A stretch of DNA of 33,871 nt from Streptomyces sp. SBT349 (lineage in GTDB: Bacteria > Actinomycetota > Actinomycetes > Streptomycetales > Streptomycetaceae), in contig NZ_LAVK01000033.1 in NCBI RefSeq assembly GCF_001083795.1, positions 1 through 33,871 on the forward strand, given 5' to 3'. The translations under genes were made by a program, and so were the position numbers. Shown here one piece after another: positions 1 to 7,812 of this stretch. The stretch's first letter is position 1. Every line of letters starts with the position of its first letter. The notes beneath the pieces are model-generated. The model did no database searches. It saw only the letters and a list, made by a program, of their open reading frames with translations, and was not told the origin of the DNA.

Positions 1-12
1 GCGTGGGTGGGC

Positions 13-591
13 TCAGGCGTGCGGGGTGGGCCGGTAGACGAGCTCCTGGATGTGGCCGTCGAGCGTCCGGTGCTCGATCAGTTCGAGGTCGAAGTCGGCC
101 GCCCCATGGAAGACCGGGTCCAGCCCGCTCCGGCCGGTGATCACGGGGAAGAGCGTCACCTGGACGCGGTCGACCAGGCCGGCGGCCATCAGCGCCCGGT
201 TCATCGACAGGCTGCCGTGCGAGCGCAGCGGCACCTCGGACTCCTCCTTGAGCCGGGCGACGACCTCGACGGCATCGCCGCTCACGAGGGTGGCGTCCGG
301 CCAGTCGAGAGGCCCTTCCAGGGTGGTCGACACCACCGTCGCCGGCAGGCTCCTCATCCGCGTGACCCATGGGTCGCGCACCTCGGCCCCCTCGGTGCTC
401 GACGCCAGCATCCGCGCGAACGCCCGGTAGGTGGTGGCCCCGAGGACCATCCGCTGCTCCTCGCCGTACAGGGCGAGGCGGTGGCCGAGGAGCTCGGGGC
501 CCTGCTTGCCCCAGTAGCCGGTCCAGTCGCCACCGGCGGCGCCGAAGCCGTCGAGGCTGGAGAAGACGTCGAAGGTGTAGGCAGCGGTCAT
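13..591 (-). CDS. Dihydrofolate-reductase-fold protein, RibD C-terminal family
   Basis: A 192-residue cytoplasmic protein of the RibD-C/DHFR-like fold, a family of NADPH-dependent reductases whose physiological substrates are mostly unknown. Visible signatures are the N-terminal strand with the SSLDGFG motif, the GATTYRAFA segment, and the HGSLSMNRALMAAGLVDRVQ stretch that corresponds to the family's conserved helix after the nucleotide loop. An upstream in-frame ATG at 640-642 would add 17 residues. I chose the ATG at 589-591 because a GGGGAG ribosome site lies just before it and the family homology begins there. It reads away from the XylR-like gene and shares no obvious function with it. 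A second member of the same family lies at 30219. The family call is good; the substrate is unknown. Confidence 0.82.
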   Translation of the reverse strand: MTAAYTFDVFSSLDGFGAAGGDWTGYWGKQGPELLGHRLALYGEEQRMVLGATTYRAFARMLASSTEGAEVRDPWVTRMRSLPATVVSTTLEGPLDWPDATLVSGDAVEVVARLKEESEVPLRSHGSLSMNRALMAAGLVDRVQVTLFPVITGRSGLDPVFHGAADFDLELIEHRTLDGHIQELVYRPTPHA

Positions 592-665
592 GATGCTCTC
601 CCCGAGTGCGGTGGAACGCCTGTCGGGAATGGAGACCGGCAACCACGCCCGGACTCATCGCCGTT

Positions 666-680
666 GGACTCATGGAGTCC
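666..680. repeat. Short perfect inverted repeat
   Basis: GGACTC and GAGTCC arms of 6 bp flank a 3-nt loop, 75 bp upstream of the reductase start and just past the end of the XylR-like gene. It could be a weak terminator for the regulator transcript or an operator for the reductase. No T-tract follows, so its role is open. Confidence 0.3.
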
Positions 681-730
681 GGCCGCCCCGGACGCGCGCC
701 CCAGGGGCTTCGGCGGCCGTGCCGGCGCGG

Positions 731-1909
731 TCACTCCTGCCAGAACGCCTGACGTGCGACGGACCCGCTCACCGCCCGACGGTACTGGCCGGGCGACTTG
801 CCGGTGTGCTTCTTGAACACGACGCTCATGTACTCCGGGTGACTGAAGCTGAGCCGCTCCGCGATCTGCTGGAGCGTCCAGTCCGTCGAGGACAGCAGTT
901 CGGCGACGTGGCCCACCCGGACGCGCACGATCTCGCCGTGGACCGTTCGGCCCAGCAGCCGCACGAATCGGTGGTCGAGCGCCCGCCGCGAGAGCCCGAC
1001 GTGCCGGAGCACGGCGGCGACCGCGAGATTCCGGTCCGAGTGGTCACGGATGAACCGCAGGGCCTCGGCGACGAGTGGATCGTCCACGGCGAGGATGTCC
1101 GAGGACTGCCGGGCGACGAGCCGGGTCGGTTCGATCAGCCGCAGCCCCGGTTCGAGGGACCGCCCCTGCATCATGAGGTCCAGGAGCTCGGCGGCGAGGT
1201 ACCCCGTCCTCGTCGCGTCGGGCTCGATGCTCGACAGCGGGGGCGACGTGAGGTTGCCGATGAGGTCGTCGTTGTCCACGCCGATGACGGCGACCGAGTC
1301 GGGTACCGCCAGCTCGGCAATCTTGCATGCCTCCAGCACCTCCTGACCCGCGATGTCGTAACAGGCCAGCACGCCCACCGGTTTGGGGAGACTCGTGAGC
1401 CACTCCGCGAGGAGCTCGCGGTCGGCGGCGCGCATCCCCGACGGCTTCATGCGGAACTCCCGCGAGGTCAGACCGCGCTGGCGCACGTGCTCCGCGAACC
1501 AGGCGCCGCGCTTGAGCGACCAGCCGAAACGTTCGTCCCCGCAGTAGGCGAAGTGCCGCAGGCCCCGTTCCTCGAAGTGCTGGACCGCCCACCGTGCGAT
1601 CGTGCCGTCGTCGGTCTCGACGCCGGGCAGTTCGGGCACCAGCCGGGCCGCGCTCAGATCGACCGCGGGGAGGCCGAGTCGCCGGATGAACCGCGCCGTC
1701 TCGACGCTCTCGATGCGGGCCAGCAGACCGTGGCCGTGCCAGCCTTCGAGCCACGAGAAATCGGTCTCGTGGCGGCTGTGCTCGGCGAGGTACATCGACC
1801 AGCCCGGGTGGGCCTCGACGTACTTCTTCACGCCCACCAGCACTCCGCGGGCGTACGCGTTCGAGGTTTCGACCAGCAACGCTACGTGACGAGTCATCAG
1901 GGCAGGCAT
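731..1909 (-). CDS. XylR-like transcriptional regulator (LacI-type sensor + AraC HTH)
   Basis: A 392-residue regulator, the same size class as Escherichia coli XylR. Residues 1-275 form a periplasmic-binding-protein-like sugar sensor, with the motifs LLVETSNAYARGVL, GVLACYDIAGQEV and IGVDNDDLIGNLT. Residues 290-385 are an AraC/XylS double helix-turn-helix ending in the characteristic FSHPEYMSVVFKKHTGKSPGQYR. It should bind a sugar and control the divergent Gfo/Idh gene and the cassette behind it. No Shine-Dalgarno precedes either candidate start (1909 or 1897). A TAGAAT -10 hexamer ends 6 nt before the ATG at 1909, so the mRNA is probably leaderless and 1909 is preferred. The inducer is unknown; XylR-like architecture does not prove xylose. 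Confidence 0.88.
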   Translation of the reverse strand: MPALMTRHVALLVETSNAYARGVLVGVKKYVEAHPGWSMYLAEHSRHETDFSWLEGWHGHGLLARIESVETARFIRRLGLPAVDLSAARLVPELPGVETDDGTIARWAVQHFEERGLRHFAYCGDERFGWSLKRGAWFAEHVRQRGLTSREFRMKPSGMRAADRELLAEWLTSLPKPVGVLACYDIAGQEVLEACKIAELAVPDSVAVIGVDNDDLIGNLTSPPLSSIEPDATRTGYLAAELLDLMMQGRSLEPGLRLIEPTRLVARQSSDILAVDDPLVAEALRFIRDHSDRNLAVAAVLRHVGLSRRALDHRFVRLLGRTVHGEIVRVRVGHVAELLSSTDWTLQQIAERLSFSHPEYMSVVFKKHTGKSPGQYRRAVSGSVARQAFWQE

Positions 1910-1941
1910 GTAAAAATTCTAAGTCAGACTGCTGAATTACA
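1909..1941. promoter_or_regulatory. Leaderless promoter and candidate operator of the XylR-like gene
   Basis: On the minus strand a TAGAAT -10 hexamer occupies 1916-1921 and the ATG begins 6 nt later, the spacing of a leaderless transcript. An imperfect inverted repeat, TGTAAAAATTC (1909-1919) and GAATTACA (1934-1941), spans this hexamer. The stretch is strikingly A/T-rich for this genome. A regulator bound here would block its own promoter and lie upstream of the divergent Gfo/Idh gene. The operator role is inferred. Confidence 0.45.
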
Positions 1942-1997
1942 CATGGCTTGATCGCGCCTCCGTCCGTAGCCTGGCATTGCCTTGGGAGGTCGAAACG

Positions 1998-3110
1998 ATG
2001 ACACAGAGAGTGCGGATGGCGATTGCCGGGCTCGGTTTCGGTGCCGAGTTCATCCCCATCTATCAAGCCCATCCCGACGCCGAGTTGATGGCCGTCTGTC
2101 AACGCTCCGAGGCCGCCCTGAACGAGATCGCCGACCGCTTCGGTGTCCCCGGCCGGTTCACCAGCTACGAGGAAATGCTGCGCGATCCCGAAATCGACGC
2201 CGTGCACATCAACACCCCGATTCCCCACCATGCCGAGCACACGGTATCGGCGCTCCGGGCCGGCAAGCACGTCGCGTGCACGGTGCCGATGGCCACGACA
2301 CTTGACGAGTGTCGGTCCATCGTGGCCGCGGTCCGGGAATCGGGCAAGAAGTACATGATGATGGAGACGGTCGTCTACTCCCGCGAGTTCCTGCATGTCC
2401 GGGATCTCCTGGACAACGGCACCCTGGGCCGTATCCAGTTCCTTCGCGGAGCCCATTACCAGGAAATGGCCGGCTGGCCCGGATACTGGGAAGGTCTGCC
2501 GCCCATGCATTACGCGACGCACGCGGTGAGCCCCGTACTCAGTCTCGCCGGCGCGTTGGCGGAGAGCGTCGTCTGTATCGGGTCGGGCCGTATCTCGCCG
2601 GACCTCACCGGCAGATACGGATCGCCGTTCGCCGTGGAGAGCGCCCTGCTCACCCTCCGTGACTCGCCGGTGGGCGCGGAGATCGCGCGCTTCCTGTTCG
2701 AGACGGCTCGCGAGTACGTCGAGAGCTTCACGGTGTTCGGCGACCGCGCCAGCTTCGAGTGGGAGCAGACCCAGGGTTCGGGGCACGTGCTGCACACCGG
2801 CGAGATCCCGGCGCCGGTCGAGATCCCCGACTTCCCGCACCGACTGCCGCCCGAGATCGCCCCGTTCACGACGCGTGGCGTCTACGACGACGACCACGAG
2901 CACCTCTCCTTCACCCAGGGGAGCGGCCACGGAGGATCACATCCGCATCTGGCGCACGAGTTCCTCCGGAGCATCGTCGAGGACCGCGCGTCCGCGATCG
3001 ACGAGGTCACCGCTGCGAACTGGACCTCGGTGGGCATCTGCGCGCACGAATCAGCCATGAGCGGGGGTGCACGGGTCCTGATCCCCGACTACGAACGGGT
3101 CACGGGGTGA
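1998..3110 (+). CDS. Gfo/Idh/MocA family oxidoreductase, EKP motif altered
   Basis: A 370-residue NAD(P)-dependent sugar or polyol oxidoreductase. The Rossmann domain covers residues 5-120, with nucleotide loop GLGFGAEFIP and acidic/polar strand ends. The remainder is the alpha/beta substrate domain, with the MHYATHAVSP segment where family members carry a catalytic His. The hallmark Glu-Lys-Pro motif after GKHV reads Thr95-Val96-Pro97, so the usual lysine is missing. This may be a subfamily feature or may mean altered chemistry. The start at 1998 is preferred over 1977 because GGGAGGT lies 8 nt upstream. The gene is divergent from the XylR-like regulator and precedes the HAAT transporter operon by 292 bp. 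It probably acts in the cytoplasm on the imported sugar. The substrate is unknown. Confidence 0.85.
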   Translation: MTQRVRMAIAGLGFGAEFIPIYQAHPDAELMAVCQRSEAALNEIADRFGVPGRFTSYEEMLRDPEIDAVHINTPIPHHAEHTVSALRAGKHVACTVPMATTLDECRSIVAAVRESGKKYMMMETVVYSREFLHVRDLLDNGTLGRIQFLRGAHYQEMAGWPGYWEGLPPMHYATHAVSPVLSLAGALAESVVCIGSGRISPDLTGRYGSPFAVESALLTLRDSPVGAEIARFLFETAREYVESFTVFGDRASFEWEQTQGSGHVLHTGEIPAPVEIPDFPHRLPPEIAPFTTRGVYDDDHEHLSFTQGSGHGGSHPHLAHEFLRSIVEDRASAIDEVTAANWTSVGICAHESAMSGGARVLIPDYERVTG

Positions 3111-3280
3111 CGGCGAGGGCGTCCGTGACGGCGCGGCGGGTCCCGCGAGCGGGCCGTCCGCGAGGTGAGGGGCCGACCGCCTGAGCGGTTCCGGATCAGC
3201 CCTTCCCCGCCGCCGGGCCCCGACCGCCGGACCAGGTGGCGCGATCCACGCCCGTGACGACGTCGCGACGACGGAGAACA

Positions 3281-3299
3281 CGCGCCAGGTCCTGGCGCG
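3281..3299. repeat. Perfect hairpin upstream of the transporter leader ORF
   Basis: CGCGCCAG and CTGGCGCG arms of 8 bp enclose a 3-nt loop. It ends 7 nt before the GGAGG ribosome site (3307-3311) of the leader ORF. In RNA it would be very stable, and it may act as an attenuator, an RNase barrier or an operator. It could separate Gfo/Idh expression from transporter expression. Confidence 0.4.
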
Positions 3300-3316
3300 C
3301 GACAGCGGAGGAACGG

Positions 3317-3406
3317 ATGAGTCCTGCCCAGATCGATCCCCGGAGGCGATCCACGATGACACCCGAGCGGGGAGCACCGGGACACCCGCCGACGGGGTCC
3401 CCATGA
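3317..3406 (+). CDS. Candidate 29-residue leader peptide coupled to LivH
   Basis: A short ORF with a strong GGAGG site (3307-3311) 5 nt before its ATG. A second in-frame ATG at 3356 has its own CGGAGG (3341-3346). Its TGA overlaps the ATG of the permease gene in an ATGA arrangement. The permease itself has no good Shine-Dalgarno. The peptide is rich in Pro and Arg, with a C-terminus reading GAPGHPPTGSP and no recognisable domain. Its likely role is translational coupling, delivering ribosomes to the permease start, possibly with regulation through stalling at prolines. The ORF geometry is seen directly; function is inferred. Chance occurrence cannot be excluded. Confidence 0.4.
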   Translation: MSPAQIDPRRRSTMTPERGAPGHPPTGSP

Positions 3407-4476
3407 CCGCGCCCCCGCGGCAGCTCCCGGCAGCCGCCACGAGGAGGCGCCGCGCGGAGCTCCGCAGGCTCCCGGTCCTGGCCGTCGCCCTGGCCGTCGC
3501 CGCCGCCGCGCTCTGGGTGGCCTTCTTCGCCGACGGCACCCCGGCCGGGCCGGCTACGGACAACCCCGGCACGTTCCTCGTCACGGCGCTCGACGCGGTC
3601 ACGTTCGCCGGGCTCCTGTTCGTCGCGGCGTCCGGCTTCACCCTGATCTTCGGGCTGATGCGCACGGTGAACATGGCGCACGGCTCGCTGTTCCTGCTGG
3701 CCGCCTACATAGCCATCCGGACGCAGGAGGCGATGGTCGGCCGATCCCGCAACATCGAGCCGGCGCACGTCGGGATGCTGGACTGGCTGGTGCCGATGCT
3801 GGTCGGCGCGGGCGTCGCCGCGGTTCTCGGGCTGCTGATCCAGCAGCTCTTCCTCCAGTGGAACGAGGGTCAGGAGCTGCGCCAGGCGCTGATGACGCTC
3901 GCCCTCACGGTCGTCCTGGCCGACCAGATGCTGCGGGAGTTCGGCGGGCTGGCCCAGACGATGGTCTGGCCCGGCGCGGTCAGTCACTTCTTCTCGGTGG
4001 CGGGGGAGCGGTACGCCCTCACCCGCGTGTTCATCCTCGGCGTGGCCGTGCTGGTCGGCGTCCTGCTGTGGCTCTGGCTGACCAGGACGGGCATGGGGAT
4101 GGTGATCCGGGCCGGCGTCGACGACCGCCAGATGGTGCGCGCACTCGGCATCAACATCCGCCTGGTCTTCGCGATCACGTTCCTCGTCGGCTCCTTCCTC
4201 ACCGGCGTGGGCGGCGTGCTCGGGGCCTCGTTCGCGGGAGCCGCGCCCGGGATCGACGGGAGCTGGCTGCTGAACGCGCTCATCGTCGTCATCGTCGGCG
4301 GCCTGGGCTCGCTCAAGGGCGCCGCCGCCGGTTCGCTGCTGTACGGCGTCGTCGTCGCGTTCTCCCCCGTCTACCTGCCGAGCGAGTATTCCTACTACGC
4401 GATCATCGTGACCTTCGCCCTGCTGGCGCTGGTCCTGGCCATCCGGCCCTACGGCCTTTTCGGGAGGCCGGCATGA
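3403..4476 (+). CDS. HAAT-family ABC transporter permease, LivH-like
   Basis: A 357-residue inner-membrane permease of the branched-chain amino acid/urea (HAAT) ABC family. It has a cytoplasmic Arg-rich N-terminus, about eight hydrophobic segments, the family motif LIFGLMRTVNMAHGSLFLL (about residues 81-99), and the conserved RALGINIRLVFAITFLVGSFL cytoplasmic loop and helix. It would pair with the LivM-like permease encoded immediately downstream to form the translocation pore. ATG 3403 overlaps the stop of a small leader ORF, and the 3' end overlaps LivM by 4 nt. Family members import amino acids, urea or short amides. The sugar-enzyme neighbours suggest a different ligand here. No promoter was recognised directly upstream. 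Confidence 0.9.
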   Translation: MTAPPRQLPAAATRRRRAELRRLPVLAVALAVAAAALWVAFFADGTPAGPATDNPGTFLVTALDAVTFAGLLFVAASGFTLIFGLMRTVNMAHGSLFLLAAYIAIRTQEAMVGRSRNIEPAHVGMLDWLVPMLVGAGVAAVLGLLIQQLFLQWNEGQELRQALMTLALTVVLADQMLREFGGLAQTMVWPGAVSHFFSVAGERYALTRVFILGVAVLVGVLLWLWLTRTGMGMVIRAGVDDRQMVRALGINIRLVFAITFLVGSFLTGVGGVLGASFAGAAPGIDGSWLLNALIVVIVGGLGSLKGAAAGSLLYGVVVAFSPVYLPSEYSYYAIIVTFALLALVLAIRPYGLFGRPA

Positions 4477-5543
4477 CTCCGCGCCGCCTGCTGACCCCGG
4501 GCAACCTGCTCGCCGCCGCGCTGGTGCTTCTCCTGCTGCTCCTGCCGCAGCTGGCGACGGCGTTCTTCGTCAACTTCGTCATGACGCAGACCCTCATCCT
4601 CGGGCTGGCCGCCTCGACGATCGTGTTCCTCGCCACGTACGGGGGCATGACCTCGCTCGCGCAGTTCCTGCTGTTCGGAGTCGCCGGGTTCATGTTCGGC
4701 AACGCGGCCCAGGAGACCGGGTCGCGCGGCCTGAACCTGGGCTGGCCCCCCTGGGTGGCGGTCGGGTTCGCCCTCCTGGTGACCCTCGCGGTGGCGTTCG
4801 CCCTCGGGGCGATCGCCAGCCGGACCACCGGGCTCTACTTCCTCATGCTCACGCTGGTCTACGCCGTCATCGGCTACTTCGTGTTCGCCCAGATCGTCGA
4901 GATCTCCGGGCCGGGGGGCATCACCAGCATCCGGCGACCGGATCTCCTGGGGCCGCCGGTCCGGCTCTACTACGCGGGCCTGGTGCTCTCCGCGCTGGCC
5001 TACCTCGGCTTCCGGGCGGCCGGGCGGACCGCGTTCGGCCGGGCGCTGCGAGGCGTCCGCGACGATCCGCTGCGGATGGCCTCGCTGGGGTTCAACGTGC
5101 GGCTCCACCGGACGCTGGCGTTCACCCTGGCCGGGTTCGTGGCCGGCCTGAGCGGGCTGCTCAACGTGTGGTGGAACGGCCAGATCGATCCGGCGTCGAT
5201 CGCGACGGGCCCCACGCTGATCCTGCTGATCATCGCGGTGATCGGTGGCATCACGTCCTTCGAGGGCGCCTGGCTCGGGGCCTTCGTCTACGTGTGGATC
5301 TTCACCTACCTGCGGGACCTGCCGCTGATCGACGGGATCGGCATCACCGAGGCCCGGTTCAACACCGTGATCGGCGTGATCGTCCTCATGATCATGGTGC
5401 TCTCCCCCGAGGGGCTCACCGGAATCGCCCAGCGGCTGCGCCGCCGCGCCGGGGCCCGCACCACCACGACGCCGGCACCGGCCACCGGCGGATCCCCGTC
5501 CGCCGGCAAGCGAGCGAAGGAAAGCGGAGGAACACGGACATGA
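4473..5543 (+). CDS. HAAT-family ABC transporter permease, LivM-like
   Basis: A 356-residue second permease of the transporter, with about nine to ten membrane segments. LivM hallmarks are the GGMTSLAQFLLFGVAGFMFG segment near the N-terminus, the TTGLYFLMLTLVYAVIGYFVF helix pair, GPGGI, and the FGRALRGVRDDPLRMASLGFN cytoplasmic loop that contacts the ATPases. The C-terminus from about residue 320 is a low-complexity Arg/Thr/Pro tail. GGGAGG (4462-4467) precedes the ATG, which overlaps the LivH stop (ATGA). The last codon likewise overlaps the solute-binding protein start. The organisation implies equimolar co-translation of the two pore subunits. Confidence 0.9.
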   Translation: MTPRRLLTPGNLLAAALVLLLLLLPQLATAFFVNFVMTQTLILGLAASTIVFLATYGGMTSLAQFLLFGVAGFMFGNAAQETGSRGLNLGWPPWVAVGFALLVTLAVAFALGAIASRTTGLYFLMLTLVYAVIGYFVFAQIVEISGPGGITSIRRPDLLGPPVRLYYAGLVLSALAYLGFRAAGRTAFGRALRGVRDDPLRMASLGFNVRLHRTLAFTLAGFVAGLSGLLNVWWNGQIDPASIATGPTLILLIIAVIGGITSFEGAWLGAFVYVWIFTYLRDLPLIDGIGITEARFNTVIGVIVLMIMVLSPEGLTGIAQRLRRRAGARTTTTPAPATGGSPSAGKRAKESGGTRT

Positions 5544-7006
5544 GCGGAATGAGACGGCGAACGGCACCGGTGCTCTCGATGACGGCGGTCCTGGCACTGG
5601 TGACCGCCGGATGCAGTGGCGGCGACGACTCGGCGGGGCTGCCCGCCGACCAGCAGGGGGCGGGGGCGACGGCCGCCACGGACGGCGACGGCGTCCGGCT
5701 GGGGATCCTCGGCCAGTGCGAGGGCCCGTTCGGCGGCTTCCACGAGGATGTCGTCGCCGGCACGACGCTCGCCCTGGCCCGGTTCGCCGGAGCCACCCCG
5801 AACTCGTCCACCAGCGCGCTGGACGGCTTCAGCGACGCGGAGGCCGCCGGGACCCCCATCGAACTCGTCGGCGTCGGCTGTGGCGACGACACCGCCGACC
5901 GCATCCTCCAGGAGGTGCGCCGCCTGGTGGAGCAGAGGGGGGCCAACGTCATCATCGGCCCGCTCTCCGGCGACGAGGGCATCGCCGTGGCCGAGTACGC
6001 GGCGGCCCATCCCGGCATCACGGTGTTCGCCGGCATATCGGGCTCGCAGGAGCAGACCCTTCAGGTCCGGGCGCCGAACTACTTCCGCTTCTACGGCGAC
6101 GGCGCGATCTGGAACGCCGGCCTCGGCGACCTGCTGTACAACGAGCAGGGCTGGCGGAGGGTCGCGGTCATCGCCGACGACTACAGCTTCGGCCACACGT
6201 CGGCGGCCGGCTTCGTCGCCGACTTCTGCGCCGTCGGCGGCGAGGTGACCCACCGCGTTTTCCCGCCGCTGGGCACCACGGACTACTCCTCCTACATCGC
6301 CCAGCTCCCGAACCCGGACGAGGTGGACGGCTACTTCTGGGCCGTGGGCGGCACCGGGACGCAGTCCGCGCTGGAGGCGTTCATCAACTCCAAGGGCGAC
6401 CTGACCGGCGACCAGCACGCGGGCAACTTCTTCTTCAACCCCGACCTGGCGCAGGCGCTCGGAAGCGACATCGCCGGTGCGCACATCGGCGGCTTCGCCA
6501 CGCTGCCGGGCGACGTCCGGACCCCGGAGATCGAGGAGTACCTGGCCGCCGCCGACGCGACGTGGGAGAGCATCCCCGGATCGCTGAGCGGCAACGAGCC
6601 CGCCCCGCCCTCGACCGCCGCCGCCTTCGGATTCTTCTACGGCTACTACACGGCCGGCGTGGCGCTGGTCGAGGCCCTGGAGTCGGTCGACGGCGACATC
6701 TCCGACACCGAGGCGTTCCAGTCGGCGATCTCCGGCCTCACGCTCGACCTGCCCTACGGCGACATCAGCCTGGACGAGAACAACAGCGGCCTCGTGGACG
6801 TCGGGCTCTCCCGCCTCGCGGTGGACGACGACGGCGAGATCGTCCAGGAGACCGTGGCCATCGTGCCCGGCGTCGACCAGTCCTTCGGCGGCACGTTCAG
6901 CCCGGACACGCCGTCGCCGGGGCGGGACTTCCCCGCGTGCGAGGAGCGGGACCTGCCCTGGGAGGGACAGGCCGTCCCTGTCGTCGACGGCGTCCCCCAG
7001 AGCTGA
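5540..7006 (+). CDS. ABC transporter solute-binding lipoprotein, LivJ/UrtA-like fold
   Basis: A 488-residue type I periplasmic-binding protein anchored as a lipoprotein. An Arg-rich N-terminus and hydrophobic stretch lead to the lipobox LVTAGC with Cys25, followed by a Ser/Gly/Ala-rich linker to about residue 50. The body starts with VRLGILGQCEGPFGGFHED and contains the family elements VIIGPLSGDEGIAVAEYA, FRFYGDGAIWNAGLGDLLY and VAVIADDYSFGHTSAAGF. The length is longer than typical LivJ proteins because of the linker and an acidic C-terminal extension. It should capture the ligand outside the cell and deliver it to LivH/LivM. The start has GCGGAGGAAC 7-16 nt upstream and overlaps the LivM stop. 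The ligand cannot be read from the sequence. Confidence 0.88.
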   Translation: MSGMRRRTAPVLSMTAVLALVTAGCSGGDDSAGLPADQQGAGATAATDGDGVRLGILGQCEGPFGGFHEDVVAGTTLALARFAGATPNSSTSALDGFSDAEAAGTPIELVGVGCGDDTADRILQEVRRLVEQRGANVIIGPLSGDEGIAVAEYAAAHPGITVFAGISGSQEQTLQVRAPNYFRFYGDGAIWNAGLGDLLYNEQGWRRVAVIADDYSFGHTSAAGFVADFCAVGGEVTHRVFPPLGTTDYSSYIAQLPNPDEVDGYFWAVGGTGTQSALEAFINSKGDLTGDQHAGNFFFNPDLAQALGSDIAGAHIGGFATLPGDVRTPEIEEYLAAADATWESIPGSLSGNEPAPPSTAAAFGFFYGYYTAGVALVEALESVDGDISDTEAFQSAISGLTLDLPYGDISLDENNSGLVDVGLSRLAVDDDGEIVQETVAIVPGVDQSFGGTFSPDTPSPGRDFPACEERDLPWEGQAVPVVDGVPQS

Positions 7007-7023
7007 GACAGGAGGTCCCCGGC

Positions 7024-7812
7024 ATGCCTCACCCCAGCACCGCGCCGTCCGAGCCGGACGGCCCGACGCCGGTCGTGCGGGTCCGCGCGGTCACGGTGGC
7101 GTTCGGTGGCCTGCTCGCCCTGCGCGGTATCGATCTGGATATCGCGCCGGGCGAGCGACTGGCGATCATCGGACCGAACGGAGCCGGCAAGAGCACGCTG
7201 TTCAACGTGATCGCCGGTGACGTGACGCCGGCCGAGGGCTCCGTCCTCATCAAGGGCGTCGAGTGCGTCCACCGGCCCTCGCGGTACCGGCCCCGGCTCG
7301 GCGTCGCACGGACGTACCAGAAGGCGCGGGCGCTGGCCGGCCTCACGGTGCGGGAGAACATCTATCTCGCGCTCACCGGCCACCGAGGCCGCCACTGGGC
7401 GCTGTGGCGGTCCTCCGCCGACCGGCGGACGGACGAGGAGGCCGCCGAGGTGGCCGACCGGGTCTGGCTGTCGGGGCAGCTCGACGCCGTGGCCGGGGAG
7501 CTGGCCCACGGGCAGCAGCGCCAGCTCGAACTCGGCATGGCCATCGCCACGCGACCGGACGTGATGCTGCTCGACGAACCGGCGTCCGGCCTGTCGCGGG
7601 GCGAGCGCGAACGGCTGGTCGAGCTGCTGGAGTCCTTCGACGCGGACCTGACCCTGCTGCTCATCGAGCACGACATGGACGTGGCGTTCCGCGTCGCCCA
7701 ACGGGTGGTGGTGATGGCCGACGGCGAGCGGGTCACGGCCGGCACCCCCGAACAGGTCCGCCGCGATCCGCGCGTCCACCGGATCTATCTGGGCACGGAG
7801 GCGCCGGCATGA
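7024..7812 (+). CDS. HAAT-family ABC transporter ATPase, LivG-like
   Basis: A 262-residue nucleotide-binding subunit. Walker A is GPNGAGKST at residues 50-58. The signature is the LivG-type AHGQQRQLE in place of LSGGQ. Walker B is VMLLDEPASGL, followed by the H-loop LLIEHDMDVAF. AGGAGG lies 8-13 nt before the ATG. It starts 17 nt after the solute-binding gene, the only non-overlapping junction in the run, and its TGA overlaps the LivF ATG. It would dimerise with the next product and energise transport through LivH/LivM. Confidence 0.93.
   Translation: MPHPSTAPSEPDGPTPVVRVRAVTVAFGGLLALRGIDLDIAPGERLAIIGPNGAGKSTLFNVIAGDVTPAEGSVLIKGVECVHRPSRYRPRLGVARTYQKARALAGLTVRENIYLALTGHRGRHWALWRSSADRRTDEEAAEVADRVWLSGQLDAVAGELAHGQQRQLELGMAIATRPDVMLLDEPASGLSRGERERLVELLESFDADLTLLLIEHDMDVAFRVAQRVVVMADGERVTAGTPEQVRRDPRVHRIYLGTEAPA

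Noticed and set aside
1044..2930. A long minus-strand open frame crossing the XylR-like and Gfo/Idh genes
   Set aside because: It spans a divergent promoter region and is explained as antisense of one gene and an alternative frame of the other; no recognisable protein.
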